Origin: an uncultured Nocardioides sp.
Lineage (GTDB): Bacteria; Actinomycetota; Actinomycetes; Propionibacteriales; Nocardioidaceae
Direction of reading: 5' to 3'
Assembly (NCBI RefSeq): GCF_947488025.1
Contig: NZ_CANKYS010000010.1
Coordinates: forward strand, 62,001 to 126,000
Length of the DNA: 64,000 nt
In this document: positions 17,049 to 24,424 of the stretch, piece by piece
How positions within the stretch are numbered: position 1 is the stretch's first letter
How the letters are laid out: every line of letters begins with the position of its first letter
Made by a program: the position numbers and the translations under genes
The notes under the pieces: model-generated
Seen by the model: only the letters and a program-made list of their open reading frames with translations
The model's database searches: none
What the model was told of the DNA's origin: nothing

Positions 17049-17174
17049 TCAGCAGCACCACACGTTGCGCATCTGGACGTCCTCGCGCGGCGCCGCGACG
17101 GCGGGAGCAGAGGCCGTGCCGGCGATGCTGACGAGGGCTGCGGCGGCGACGACGATGCGAGCGATGTTCTTCAT
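17049..17174 (-). CDS. 41-residue secreted peptide ending in Trp-Cys-Cys (candidate signal peptide precursor)
   Basis: The ATG at 17174 is preceded by GAGGAG at ideal spacing (GAGGAGTCACCCC-ATG), the best ribosome site in this neighbourhood. The product begins MKNIARIVVAAAALVSIAG and is a textbook Sec signal peptide: two early positive residues, a hydrophobic core and an Ala-rich end (SAPAVAA). Cleavage after AVA or VAA would release 13-14 residues ending EDVQMRNVWCC. The frame continues upstream of the ATG without a comparable start. Its position convergent to an XRE-TPR regulator, with repeated boxes upstream, suggests a pheromone precursor read by that regulator. A small cell-envelope peptide or a modified-peptide precursor are alternatives. 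I know no named family for it. Confidence 0.7.
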   Translation of the reverse strand: MKNIARIVVAAAALVSIAGTASAPAVAAPREDVQMRNVWCC

Positions 17175-17242
17175 GGGGTGACTCCTCGGGTGGGGTGTGG
17201 GCTGACCGAGCGTGGCAGCAAACCGCCCGCTCGCGGCGATTG

Positions 17243-17302
17243 TGTCAAAAATGCTGCGGAGCCGCGCTGGGTCTGGCAAACTCAGTCAAGACAGATTGGC
17301 AA
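17243..17302 (-). promoter_or_regulatory. TTTGCCA box pair and -35 element upstream of the peptide gene
   Basis: Read on the minus strand, GCGTTTGCCAATCT and GAGTTTGCCAGACC place TTGCCA cores at 17302-17297 and 17279-17274, 23 bp apart. A consensus-like TTGACA follows at 17248-17243, but the hexamer 17 bases further on (CGGTTT) is a poor -10. Boxes upstream of a good -35 with a weak -10 fit an activator-dependent promoter for the peptide gene. The same boxes stand before the regulator at 15561-15590. They could also serve the kinase gene on the other side, although they are about 160 bases from its start. Confidence 0.4.
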
Positions 17303-17383
17303 ACGCCCCCGCCGAGATGTCCGCTCGCGAAGTGCCCCCACATCCGAGCCGAAAGATGCGCTTCACCCCACGAAGCGCCCGGA

Positions 17384-17408
17384 GCCCCCCGCACCCCACG
17401 CGGGGGGC
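17384..17408. terminator. GC-only hairpin upstream of the HprK-like kinase gene
   Basis: A 9-bp perfect stem (GCCCCCCGC / GCGGGGGGC) has a 7-base loop. No gene ends nearby on the plus strand, so as a terminator it would only insulate the kinase promoter from upstream readthrough, or stop antisense transcripts running left. It lies about 40 bp upstream of the likely -10 (TACTGT, 17448-17453) of the kinase gene. Confidence 0.35.
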
Positions 17409-17460
17409 CCATTCATGTGAAGCCCGGTTTCCACTGATCGACCCACCTACTGTTGTGGTC

Positions 17461-18219
17461 ATGTCCCCCGCAGTGGAGCCGACGGACCTCAGCGTCGTTG
17501 CACACGTCTCGGCCTTCGGCGTCGTCGTGCCCATCCGGGCGTCCGGGGAGCTGAGCGGGCCGGTGCTCGCAGCCTGGCGCGACGCGCTGACGGACGCCGA
17601 CCCGACCGCTGCAGCTGTCGAAGCAGGCGGACCCGACGCCGAGACCGCGCTGCACCACCTCTCACCGGCCGTGACGACGCGAGCGATCGACGCACGGGCC
17701 GGAGACCTGGTCATGCTGCACGCCGCTGCCCTCGCCGACCCGTCCACCGGCCGCACCGCGGTGATGGTCGCTGCGTCGGGCACCGGGAAGACGACGGCTT
17801 CCGTCACCTTGGGCAAGACCTTCGCGTACCTCACCGACGAGACCGCAGCCATCACGCCGGACGGCATCGTGCTGCCCTACCGAAAGCCGCTGTCGATCAT
17901 CGATGGAGGCCACTTGAAGAAGCAGGTCGCGCCGTCGGAACTCGGCCTGCTCGGGCTCGACCGTGAGTGCCGGCTGGCAGCGCTGGTCGTGATCGACCGC
18001 GACCCGGGGCACGACGGGGAACCACTCGTGGAGATGCTCGAGACCGTCGATGCCATCGCGGCGATCGCACCCCAGTCGTCCTACCTGCCCAGCATGGACA
18101 AGCCACTTCACCGGCTGGCAGAGCTGATCCACCTCGTCGGCGGGGCACGGCGCGTGACGTACGCCGAGTCGGCTGACCTGGCGCCGGTGCTCAGCGAGCT
18201 GCTGGCCGCCGCCGCGTGA
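17461..18219 (+). CDS. HprK-like P-loop kinase (HPr-rel-A type)
   Basis: The ATG at 17461 lies 7 bases after a TACTGT -10 hexamer, so the mRNA is probably leaderless. The 252-residue protein has AVMVAASGTGKTTASVTLGK around residues 100-119. That contains a Walker A (SGTGKT) in the position seen in the HPr kinase/phosphorylase C-terminal fold, preceded by GDLVMLHAAAL and followed by YLTDETAAITPDG, which resembles the HprK D-E metal site. The N-terminal HPr-recognition part of true HprK is absent. Proteins of this kind are found with PqqD-like and NTP_transf_5 proteins in exopolysaccharide loci, and with lasso peptides whose precursor they phosphorylate. The NTase at 14099 is its expected partner. 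The substrate here is unknown. Confidence 0.75.
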   Translation: MSPAVEPTDLSVVAHVSAFGVVVPIRASGELSGPVLAAWRDALTDADPTAAAVEAGGPDAETALHHLSPAVTTRAIDARAGDLVMLHAAALADPSTGRTAVMVAASGTGKTTASVTLGKTFAYLTDETAAITPDGIVLPYRKPLSIIDGGHLKKQVAPSELGLLGLDRECRLAALVVIDRDPGHDGEPLVEMLETVDAIAAIAPQSSYLPSMDKPLHRLAELIHLVGGARRVTYAESADLAPVLSELLAAAA

Positions 18220-18253
18220 CGATCGACGCCGCAGCAGGCGCCGCCGGGTCCAC

Positions 18254-18811
18254 TCAGGCGGGCTTCCAGGTGCCGGTCTTCTCGCCGAGCATGACGGAGC
18301 CGTAGAAGAACCGGACGGTCATCGAACCCCCCGAGTTGTTCGCACCCTTGAAGTTCGGCGTGAAGGTCAGCACGTCGTTGGGCTCGAGAGGGTCTTGGAC
18401 ACCCTCGTACGTGGCAGCGAAGTTCCTGCCGGACCCGCTCGTCGTCCAGACTCCGCCGGCGCTCGACACGGTGAACTCGACGTTCGTCGGCGAGTTCTCG
18501 CTGAGGATGATCTCGATGTTGAGATCAGCGAGGTCACCGGTGCCCGTGTTGGCGAAACGCAGGTCCTGCCACTTGACGTGCTTCACGCTGTTGCTGTCCC
18601 GGTCGTTGTACTTCACCGGCGTCTCGTTGTTGATGGCCGTGGTCAGCGCCCCGGTGAACGTCAGAGGCGCCGTGCCGCCCGACGCTGCGGCGATGTTCGG
18701 CGTCGCGACGACGACGGTGACCGCCGATGCGGACCACGCTGCCCCACGCAGCGCGGTCCGACGGCTGATGCCCGAAGACGGGCGTGACTGACTGGTGAGC
18801 TGATCGCTCAT
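18254..18811 (-). CDS. Tat-secreted protein of unknown function, beta-sandwich-like
   Basis: The ATG at 18811 is preceded by GGTGGGGGCACCAGA. The 185-residue product has a twin-arginine signal, SRRTALRGAAWSASAVTVVV, with predicted cleavage after NIAAA or so. The mature part of about 140 residues is rich in Thr, Asn and Gly with strand-like segments (LTFTGALTT, NVEFTVSSAGGVWTT, VLTFTPNF, MTVRFFYGSVM) and no Cys, which suggests a folded beta domain outside the cell. It converges with the HprK-like gene and diverges from the Wzz/BY-kinase gene. A second protein with a very similar Tat signal lies on the other side of that kinase gene. A role in the polysaccharide matrix is a guess. Confidence 0.75.
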   Translation of the reverse strand: MSDQLTSQSRPSSGISRRTALRGAAWSASAVTVVVATPNIAAASGGTAPLTFTGALTTAINNETPVKYNDRDSNSVKHVKWQDLRFANTGTGDLADLNIEIILSENSPTNVEFTVSSAGGVWTTSGSGRNFAATYEGVQDPLEPNDVLTFTPNFKGANNSGGSMTVRFFYGSVMLGEKTGTWKPA

Positions 18812-19045
18812 TCTGGTGCCCCCACCTGAAGTTGTGAGTGGTCGCCCCCGACCACTGCCGGTCAGCATCTGCCGTCCGGGTGATCGGAACGCTATACATC
18901 GAAACCGCCGACCCCGCCGCGTTTTACTGGAAAGAGGGTTTGGTCGCTGAAAGTTGTACTTCTCCACGGGCACCCTCAATCGCGGGACGCCCCTCGCGCG
19001 GGGACCTACGATTCTGGAGACGTCCCGGCTATCGGAGGGGGAGCC
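18812..19045. promoter_or_regulatory. divergent intergenic region with a TATACAT -10-like element
   Basis: These 234 bases separate the Tat-secreted protein gene (minus) from the Wzz/BY-kinase gene (plus). A TATACAT element lies around 18893-18899; read on the minus strand it gives TATAGC, so either gene could use it. The kinase gene has a strong ribosome site, GGAGGGGGAGCC, directly before its GTG. No repeat or hairpin stands out. Confidence 0.3.
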
Positions 19046-20449
19046 GTGGAGCTCGCTGACTACCTGCGCATCCTGCGCAACCACTGGATCGCCGTGACGG
19101 CGTTCGTCCTGGTGGCGGCGCTCGCCGCCTTCGGGTGGAGCAGCCTCCAGCCCAAGGTCTACGCCGCCAGCTCGTCGGGCTTCGTGACCTCCGGCGGCGG
19201 CGGCGACCCCGGCCTCGACAGCCTCAACGACTCGCTGTCCAAGTCGCGCGCGGCGTCGTACGTCGTGCTGGCGAAGGACCGCGAGACCGCGTCGCTCGTC
19301 ATCGACGACCTCGGCCTCGACACCTCCCCCGAGGGCCTCGTCGGCAGCATCGACGCCGCCCAGACGCCCGACACCGTCATCATCTCGATCACCGCCCGCG
19401 CCGGCACGCCCGAGGAGGCGCAGCAGCTCGCCGACGCCTGGGTGGGCGCGCTCGCCGAGCGGGTCAAGGACATCGAGGCCGGCAAGTCCAGCGGCAGCCA
19501 GGGCCAGGGCATGCGCATCGAGGTCTCCGAGTCCGCCCAGCTCCCGACGAGCCCGGTCTCCCCGCAGGTCGAGCGCAACGTGCTCCTCGGTGCCGTGCTC
19601 GGCGCCCTCCTCGGCCTCGGCTACGCCGTCGTCCGCTCGCTGCTCGACCGCCGCATCCGCTCCAGCGAGGACGTCGAGCGCGACACCGGCGTGCCCGTCG
19701 TGGGCTCGGTCCCCGACGTCGGCAAGGCACCCGGCATCTTCGTCGGTACGTCGACCGGCACCGCCGCGCTCGCGGCCGAGGGCGTACGCCGCCTGCGCAC
19801 CAACCTCTCCTACATGGACGTCGACAACCCGCCCCGCGCGATCGTCGTCACCAGCCCCAAGCAGGGCGACGGCAAGTCGACCGTCGCGGCCAACCTGGCC
19901 GCCGCCATCGCCGGCTCCGGTCAGGTCGTGACCCTCGTCGACGCCGACCTGCGCCGGCCCACCGTCGCGGCCACCGCCGGGGTCGACGACACCGTCGGCC
20001 TCACCGACGTGCTGACCGGCCGCCTCGAGCTGGCCGACGCCCTCCAGTCGCACCCGACCATCGAGGGCCTCCAGGTGCTCACCTCCGGCTCGCGCCCGCC
20101 CAACCCCAGCGAGATCCTCGGCTCGCAGGCCATGCGCGGCGTCATCGCCGACCTCACGGCCAAGGGCATCGTCATCATCGACGCTCCCCCGCTGCTCCCG
20201 GTGACCGACGCTGCTGTCGTCGCCCACGCGGCCGACGGCGCCTTCGTGGTGGTCTCGGCCGGTCGCACGCTCGACACCGAGCTCGACAACGCCCTGGGCC
20301 ACCTGCGCACCGTCAACGCCCGCCCGCTCGGCATCATCCTCAACCGGGTGTCGAAGCGCACCGTGGGCGCCGGCAACTACGGCCACTACGGCTACGGCAC
20401 CGACGACTACGTCGAGAGCAGCAGCAGCCGCCACAAGCCCAAGGGCTGA
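19046..20449 (+). CDS. Wzz-like chain-length protein fused to BY-kinase (CpsC/CpsD type)
   Basis: The 467-residue protein starts at GTG 19046 with VELADYLRILRNHW, a Wzz domain with a first membrane helix at about residues 15-35 and a second at about 175-195. The cytoplasmic kinase domain carries Walker A (VVTSPKQGDGKSTVAANLA), Walker A' (VTLVDADLRRPTV) and Walker B (IVIIDAPPLLPVTDA). A C-terminal tyrosine cluster (NYGHYGYGTDDY) is the usual autophosphorylation tail of bacterial tyrosine kinases. It should control polymer length and export of the Wzx/Wzy polysaccharide encoded to the left. The one-chain arrangement, with both parts fused, is common in actinobacteria and proteobacteria but not in Firmicutes. 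Confidence 0.93.
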   Translation: MELADYLRILRNHWIAVTAFVLVAALAAFGWSSLQPKVYAASSSGFVTSGGGGDPGLDSLNDSLSKSRAASYVVLAKDRETASLVIDDLGLDTSPEGLVGSIDAAQTPDTVIISITARAGTPEEAQQLADAWVGALAERVKDIEAGKSSGSQGQGMRIEVSESAQLPTSPVSPQVERNVLLGAVLGALLGLGYAVVRSLLDRRIRSSEDVERDTGVPVVGSVPDVGKAPGIFVGTSTGTAALAAEGVRRLRTNLSYMDVDNPPRAIVVTSPKQGDGKSTVAANLAAAIAGSGQVVTLVDADLRRPTVAATAGVDDTVGLTDVLTGRLELADALQSHPTIEGLQVLTSGSRPPNPSEILGSQAMRGVIADLTAKGIVIIDAPPLLPVTDAAVVAHAADGAFVVVSAGRTLDTELDNALGHLRTVNARPLGIILNRVSKRTVGAGNYGHYGYGTDDYVESSSSRHKPKG

Positions 20450-20464
20450 CGCAGCCCGGGCGAA

Positions 20465-20487
20465 GGTCTGGTCCAGCGGACCAGACC
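20465..20487 (+). terminator. terminator after the Wzz/BY-kinase gene
   Basis: A perfect 10-bp stem (GGTCTGGTCC / GGACCAGACC) with the 3-base loop AGC starts 15 bases after the stop codon. There is no T-run, as expected for this GC content. Confidence 0.6.
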
Positions 20488-20612
20488 GGTCGCGGGTCGG
20501 ATCAAGGTTTCCCGCACGTTCCCAACAGCCCGGCTGCAACGCCCGGAAGTCGACCTACGCTCGCCGAACCGGCCCGTGGGGGTGCCGGCTTTCGCCGATG
20601 TGGGGGTACACC

Positions 20613-21548
20613 GTGTCCGATCCGACACGCACGGGATCGACCGTGCTCAGCAGACGGGCCGCCGTCCGGGGAGCCGTCTGGGCCCTGCCCGCGGTCACCG
20701 TCGCGACCGCCGCACCGGCCTTCGCCAACACCTCGGGGCGGCCCGTGATCACGGATCTCGTCGCCTCCTACGTGCCGGGCCAGCCGGAAGAGCTCACCGT
20801 GTCGGCGACCGTCACCGGCTTCGACGCGAGCTATCAGCTGGCGCTCACCATCCCCGCCGGGCTCTTCGAGAGCGTCGGCTCGGCGACGGCCTCCGGGCCG
20901 ACCAGCACGGGCCTGGACACCAGCCACACCGTGCTCTTCACCGGCACCACGTCCGACTTCCGGGCGAAGCTCATCCTCGGGTCGCAGACCGAGCTGCCGT
21001 GGCGAGGATTCCACGGTGCGGCCTTCACCCTCAGCGCGATCGCCCTGTCGGGCGCCCAGCAGTCCGACCCGACGCCGGCGGCCGTTCCGCCCTGCGACAT
21101 GCCCACCGCTCCGCTCAGCACCGAGGCGACCGCGGCCGCCACCCTCGGGCGCCTCTCCGCCTACGGCATCGCTGCCGACTACGGATACCCCGGGGTGATC
21201 GGGAGGATCGTCCTCGTCATCTCGGTCCCCAAGGTCGCCGGCGCAACCAAGCCCGAGACCGCGGGCATCCACAGCGCATGGACGCGCACCGACGTCGTCG
21301 AGGGGTCGGACAGGTGGCTCTACCGCTTCACGACGACGCAGTCGCACCACACCTCCAGGACCGGTCCGCAGGCCGGCAACTCCGACCGCGGTCCCGCCCC
21401 CGATGTCTCCGGCGGAGGTCACTACGAGTTCTGGGCCGACATGCAGGGCATGCCGCCCTCGCTGGTCAACAGCGACGCGGTGTTCAACTTCTCCGTCGAG
21501 GGCGACGCTGATGCGCGGTTCTGGCGGCTGGGGACCATCATGGCCTGA
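20613..21548 (+). CDS. second Tat-secreted protein of unknown function
   Basis: I prefer the GTG at 20613 to the ATG at 20598, because GATGTGGGGGTACACC provides a ribosome site for the GTG, almost the same leader as that of the Tat protein at 18254-18811. The 311-residue product has the signal SRRAAVRGAVWALPAVTVAT and cleavage near APAFA. The mature part has strand-rich segments (ELTVSATVTGFDASYQLALT and similar) and ends with a domain containing HYEFWADMQGMP and DAVFNFSVEGD. Homology between the mature parts of the two Tat proteins is not obvious by eye; the signals are clearly alike. It converges with the PAS kinase gene. Function is unknown. Confidence 0.7.
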   Translation: MSDPTRTGSTVLSRRAAVRGAVWALPAVTVATAAPAFANTSGRPVITDLVASYVPGQPEELTVSATVTGFDASYQLALTIPAGLFESVGSATASGPTSTGLDTSHTVLFTGTTSDFRAKLILGSQTELPWRGFHGAAFTLSAIALSGAQQSDPTPAAVPPCDMPTAPLSTEATAAATLGRLSAYGIAADYGYPGVIGRIVLVISVPKVAGATKPETAGIHSAWTRTDVVEGSDRWLYRFTTTQSHHTSRTGPQAGNSDRGPAPDVSGGGHYEFWADMQGMPPSLVNSDAVFNFSVEGDADARFWRLGTIMA

Positions 21549-21558
21549 GGGGCACGGC

Positions 21559-23046
21559 TCAGCGGGGCAGCAGCACGCAGACGCTGGTGCCCTCGCCCAG
21601 GGTGCTCTCGAGCGACACCACCCCGCCGTGGGCCTCGACGATGCTGCGCACGATCGTGAGGCCGAGACCGGTGCCGGACACCTGGCGGCGACGGGCATTC
21701 TCCCCGCGGTAGAACCGGTCGAACACCTGCTCCACCTCGCTCGCGTCGATGCCGGTGCCCTCATCGGTGACCGTCAGCACGACGTGCTCCGCACGCACGG
21801 CCAGGTCGACCGTGACGACGCAGCCCTCGTGGCTGTAGGCGATCGCGTTGCACAGCAGGTTGTCGAAGACCTGGCGCAGGCGCATCCCGTCGGCGACGGC
21901 CGGCAATGCGTCGGGCACGCTGGCCGAGATCCGCACCCCCCGGCTGTCGGCGTCGAGGGACGCCGCGTCGACCGCCTCGCACAGCAGCACGGCCAGGTCG
22001 ACGCGGTAGGGGTCGACCAGCGGCGAGCCCGCCGAGACCCGCGTGGTGAAAAGCAGGTCGGCGACCAGGTGCGAGAGCCGGAGCATGTTGCGCCGGGCCG
22101 CGGTCACCTGCTGGTGGCCCTCGGGCGTGACGTCGGTCGACTCGTCGAGCAGCTCGAGGTAGGCCAGCGCCGCCGTGAGCGGCGTACGGAGCTCGTGCGA
22201 GATCGTCGAGACGAACTCGTCCTTCACGCCCATCGCACGCACCAGGTCGGTGACGTCGTGGTAGGCCAGCACCGCGCCCGTCAGCTCACCCGACCGGTCG
22301 AGCAGCCGGCGCGCGGAGACCGAGAGCGCCCGGCGCGAGTGGGGGTCCTCCCCCACCCACAGGCGTACGTCGTCGAACTCCTCGCCGCGCGTGGCCCGCA
22401 CCGACGGCATGTCGGCGCGGGCCAGCAGCTGCTGGTCGGCGTCGTAGGCGAACCCGGCCTGTCCCGCGCGGCCGTGGTGGCCGTGGGGGAAGGCGAGGTC
22501 GAGGAACTCGCGGTGCCGGCCGTTCGTGGCGACGTAGCGGCCCTGGGCGTCGATCTGCAGCAGCCCGACGGCGACGCCCTCGAAGACCGCCTGGGCCGTA
22601 CGACGATCCGCATCCGCCGCGGCCTCCGCGGCGTCGAGCCGGTCGACGAACGCCTGGCGCTCGCTGAGGTCGACGATCTGGGAGATGAAGTGGATCGGGG
22701 TGCCCATCGGGTCGCGCAGCAGCGCGACGGACAGGTCGCCGACCAGGATGCCGCCGTCGGCGCGGAGGTAGCGCTTGGTGATCCGGTAGGAGCTGATCTC
22801 CCCGGCAAGCGTCTGCGCGAACAGGCGCAGGTCGGTGTCGAGGTCGTCGGGGTGGGTGATGTCCTGGAAGGACAACGTGGCGAGCACGTCGGCGTCGTGG
22901 CCGAGCATGTCGCACAGCGCGACGTTGGCCGTCACGAAGCCGCCCGACGGGGACACGATGGCCATCCCGACCGGCGAGTGCTCCATCGTCAGGCGCCAGA
23001 GCTCGTCGGTCTCGAGTGCGGGCGCGGGCGCCATCTCAGCGACCAT
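21559..23046 (-). CDS. PAS-domain sensor histidine kinase
   Basis: The ATG at 23046 follows AGGTGGGTG. The 495-residue protein has no membrane helix. Residues 15-140 form a PAS/PAC unit (MEHSPVGMAIVSPSGGFVTA, then YRITKRYLRADGGILVGD). A second, more divergent PAS covers about 165-275 (VFEGVAVGLLQIDAQGRYVA). The HisKA box is STISHELRTPLTAALAYLEL, with the phosphorylated His near residue 290. The ATPase domain shows NLLCNAIAYSHEG, VTDEGTGID and GTGLGLTIVRSIVEAHGG. No response regulator gene is adjacent, so it is an orphan by context. It probably senses a cytoplasmic signal. Confidence 0.9.
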   Translation of the reverse strand: MVAEMAPAPALETDELWRLTMEHSPVGMAIVSPSGGFVTANVALCDMLGHDADVLATLSFQDITHPDDLDTDLRLFAQTLAGEISSYRITKRYLRADGGILVGDLSVALLRDPMGTPIHFISQIVDLSERQAFVDRLDAAEAAADADRRTAQAVFEGVAVGLLQIDAQGRYVATNGRHREFLDLAFPHGHHGRAGQAGFAYDADQQLLARADMPSVRATRGEEFDDVRLWVGEDPHSRRALSVSARRLLDRSGELTGAVLAYHDVTDLVRAMGVKDEFVSTISHELRTPLTAALAYLELLDESTDVTPEGHQQVTAARRNMLRLSHLVADLLFTTRVSAGSPLVDPYRVDLAVLLCEAVDAASLDADSRGVRISASVPDALPAVADGMRLRQVFDNLLCNAIAYSHEGCVVTVDLAVRAEHVVLTVTDEGTGIDASEVEQVFDRFYRGENARRRQVSGTGLGLTIVRSIVEAHGGVVSLESTLGEGTSVCVLLPR

Positions 23047-23163
23047 CACCCACCTGCTCTCTCCACGACACAGCCCGGAACGCGGCGCACAGCCCGAAGC
23101 GCCACGGTAGGTCGCGCGCGGCCCCGCCGCCGGAGGTGTGGCGGAACAGTGGCGAAAATGAGA

Positions 23164-23195
23164 GGAACGCCCCGCACTGAGCGTGCGGGACGTCC
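23164..23195 (-). terminator. terminator after the DUF1416 gene
   Basis: The minus strand reads GGACGTCCCGCAC then GTGCGGGGCGTTCC around the loop GCTCA, a long GC-rich imperfect stem located 38-69 bases past the stop. It closes the sulfur operon. Confidence 0.55.
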
Positions 23196-23232
23196 CTCCT
23201 GTGGTCTGGACCAGCCGAGGCCGAAAGGAGTG

Positions 23233-23538
23233 TCAGGCGCTGACGAGCACCTGCACCTCGGCGACCGAACCGGTCGCGGCGACGACGCGGGTGTCGACCG
23301 GCTGCGCCTTCGGCGCGAGCGTCCGCAGGGTCCACTCGCCGTCGCCGGCGAAGAAGCGGAAGTGTCCCGTCGCGGACGTCGGCACCTCCGCGGTGAACTC
23401 GCCGCTGCGGTCGAGCAGCCGGACGTACGCGTTGGCGACGGGCTCGTCACCGCTGCGCAGCACCTGGCCCTGGATCACCGCCTCCTTGGCGACGTTGACG
23501 CCGTCGAGCGACAGCCCGCCCTCGGTCGCGCCGCACAT
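23233..23538 (-). CDS. DUF1416 protein of the thiosulfate sulfurtransferase operon
   Basis: The 101-residue protein starts MCGATEGGLSLDGVNVAKEA, the highly conserved N-terminus of DUF1416, with a Cys at position 2. The remainder (VIQGQVLRSGDEPVANAYVR, HFRFFAGDGEWTLRTLAP) looks like a small beta-sandwich of transthyretin or carboxypeptidase-regulatory type. In actinobacteria this gene typically follows the SseA/CysA rhodanese gene. Here its ATG overlaps the rhodanese stop by one base (TGATG), so the two are translated together. Its biochemical role is unknown; a sulfur-carrier or partner role is inferred from context and Cys2. Confidence 0.88.
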   Translation of the reverse strand: MCGATEGGLSLDGVNVAKEAVIQGQVLRSGDEPVANAYVRLLDRSGEFTAEVPTSATGHFRFFAGDGEWTLRTLAPKAQPVDTRVVAATGSVAEVQVLVSA

Positions 23539-24401
23539 CAGGCACGCACCTTGTCGGCCGAGCCCGGCTCGTCGCCGAGGGCGACCGGGACGCCGACCAG
23601 CGAGCCGTACTCGGTCCACGAGCCGTCGTAGTTCTTGACGTTCTTGCGGCCGAGGAGCTCGGTCAGCACGAACCACGTCAGCGACGAGCGCTCACCGATG
23701 CGGCACAGGGCGATGGTGTCCTTGTCGGTGTCGAAGCCGACCTCGTCGTAGAGCTTGGTCAGCTCCTCGTCGGACTTGAAGGTGCCGTCGTCGTTGGCGT
23801 TCTTGCTCCACGGCACGTTGACCGAGGTCGGGATGTGGCCGGCGCGCTGGGCCTGCTCCTGAGGGAGGTGGGCCGGGGCGAGCAGCCGGCCGGCGTACTC
23901 GTCGGGGCTGCGCACGTCGACGAGGTTCTGCGTGCCGATCGCGGCGACGACCTCGTCGCGGAAGGCGCGGATCGAGGAGTCCTGCTCCTGCGCGGTGTAC
24001 GACGTCGCGGCGCGGGTGGGGAGCTCGTCGGTCAGCTCGCGGGAGTCGAGCTCCCACTTCTTGCGGCCGCCGTCGAGCAGCTTGACGTCGGAGTGGCCGT
24101 AGAGCTTGAAGTACCAGTAGGCGTAGGCGGCGAACCAGTTGTTGTTGCCGCCGTAGAGCACGACGGTGTCGTCGTTGGACACCCCGCGCTCGGACAGCAG
24201 CGCCTCGAACTGCTCCTTGTCGACGAAGTCGCGGCGGACCTGGTCCTGGAGGTCGGTGGTCCAGTCGAGCTTGATGGCTCCCCGGATGTGGCCCTTGTCG
24301 TAGGCGGTCGTGTCCTCGTCGACCTCGATGAGGACGACGCCGTCGGTGTCGAGGTTGTCCTCGACCCACTGGGCGGTGACGAGCGAGTTCTCGCGGCTCA
24401 T
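23538..24401 (-). CDS. sseA: thiosulfate sulfurtransferase, two rhodanese domains (SseA/CysA type)
   Basis: The 287-residue protein has two rhodanese domains. The first, inactive one contains AYDKGHIRGAIKLDWTTD and LYGGNNNWFAAYAYWYFKLY. The second has LVDVRSPDEYAGRLL and GHIPTSVNVPWSKNA and ends in the active loop ALCRIGERSSLTWFVL with the catalytic Cys. The CRIGERSS loop is the form I recall from the mycobacterial enzyme annotated CysA. It transfers sulfur from thiosulfate (or a persulfide donor) to an acceptor in the cytoplasm. It sits in an operon with DUF4395 and DUF1416, behind a leader peptide with cysteine codons. Confidence 0.92.
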   Translation of the reverse strand: MSRENSLVTAQWVEDNLDTDGVVLIEVDEDTTAYDKGHIRGAIKLDWTTDLQDQVRRDFVDKEQFEALLSERGVSNDDTVVLYGGNNNWFAAYAYWYFKLYGHSDVKLLDGGRKKWELDSRELTDELPTRAATSYTAQEQDSSIRAFRDEVVAAIGTQNLVDVRSPDEYAGRLLAPAHLPQEQAQRAGHIPTSVNVPWSKNANDDGTFKSDEELTKLYDEVGFDTDKDTIALCRIGERSSLTWFVLTELLGRKNVKNYDGSWTEYGSLVGVPVALGDEPGSADKVRA

Positions 24402-24424
24402 GGTTGGTGTACTCCTTGTTTCGG

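Noticed and set aside
18254..20539. Extension of the Tat-secreted protein frame upstream to 20539.
   Set aside because: The extended part is antisense to the Wzz/BY-kinase gene. The Tat signal and ribosome site fix the start at 18811.
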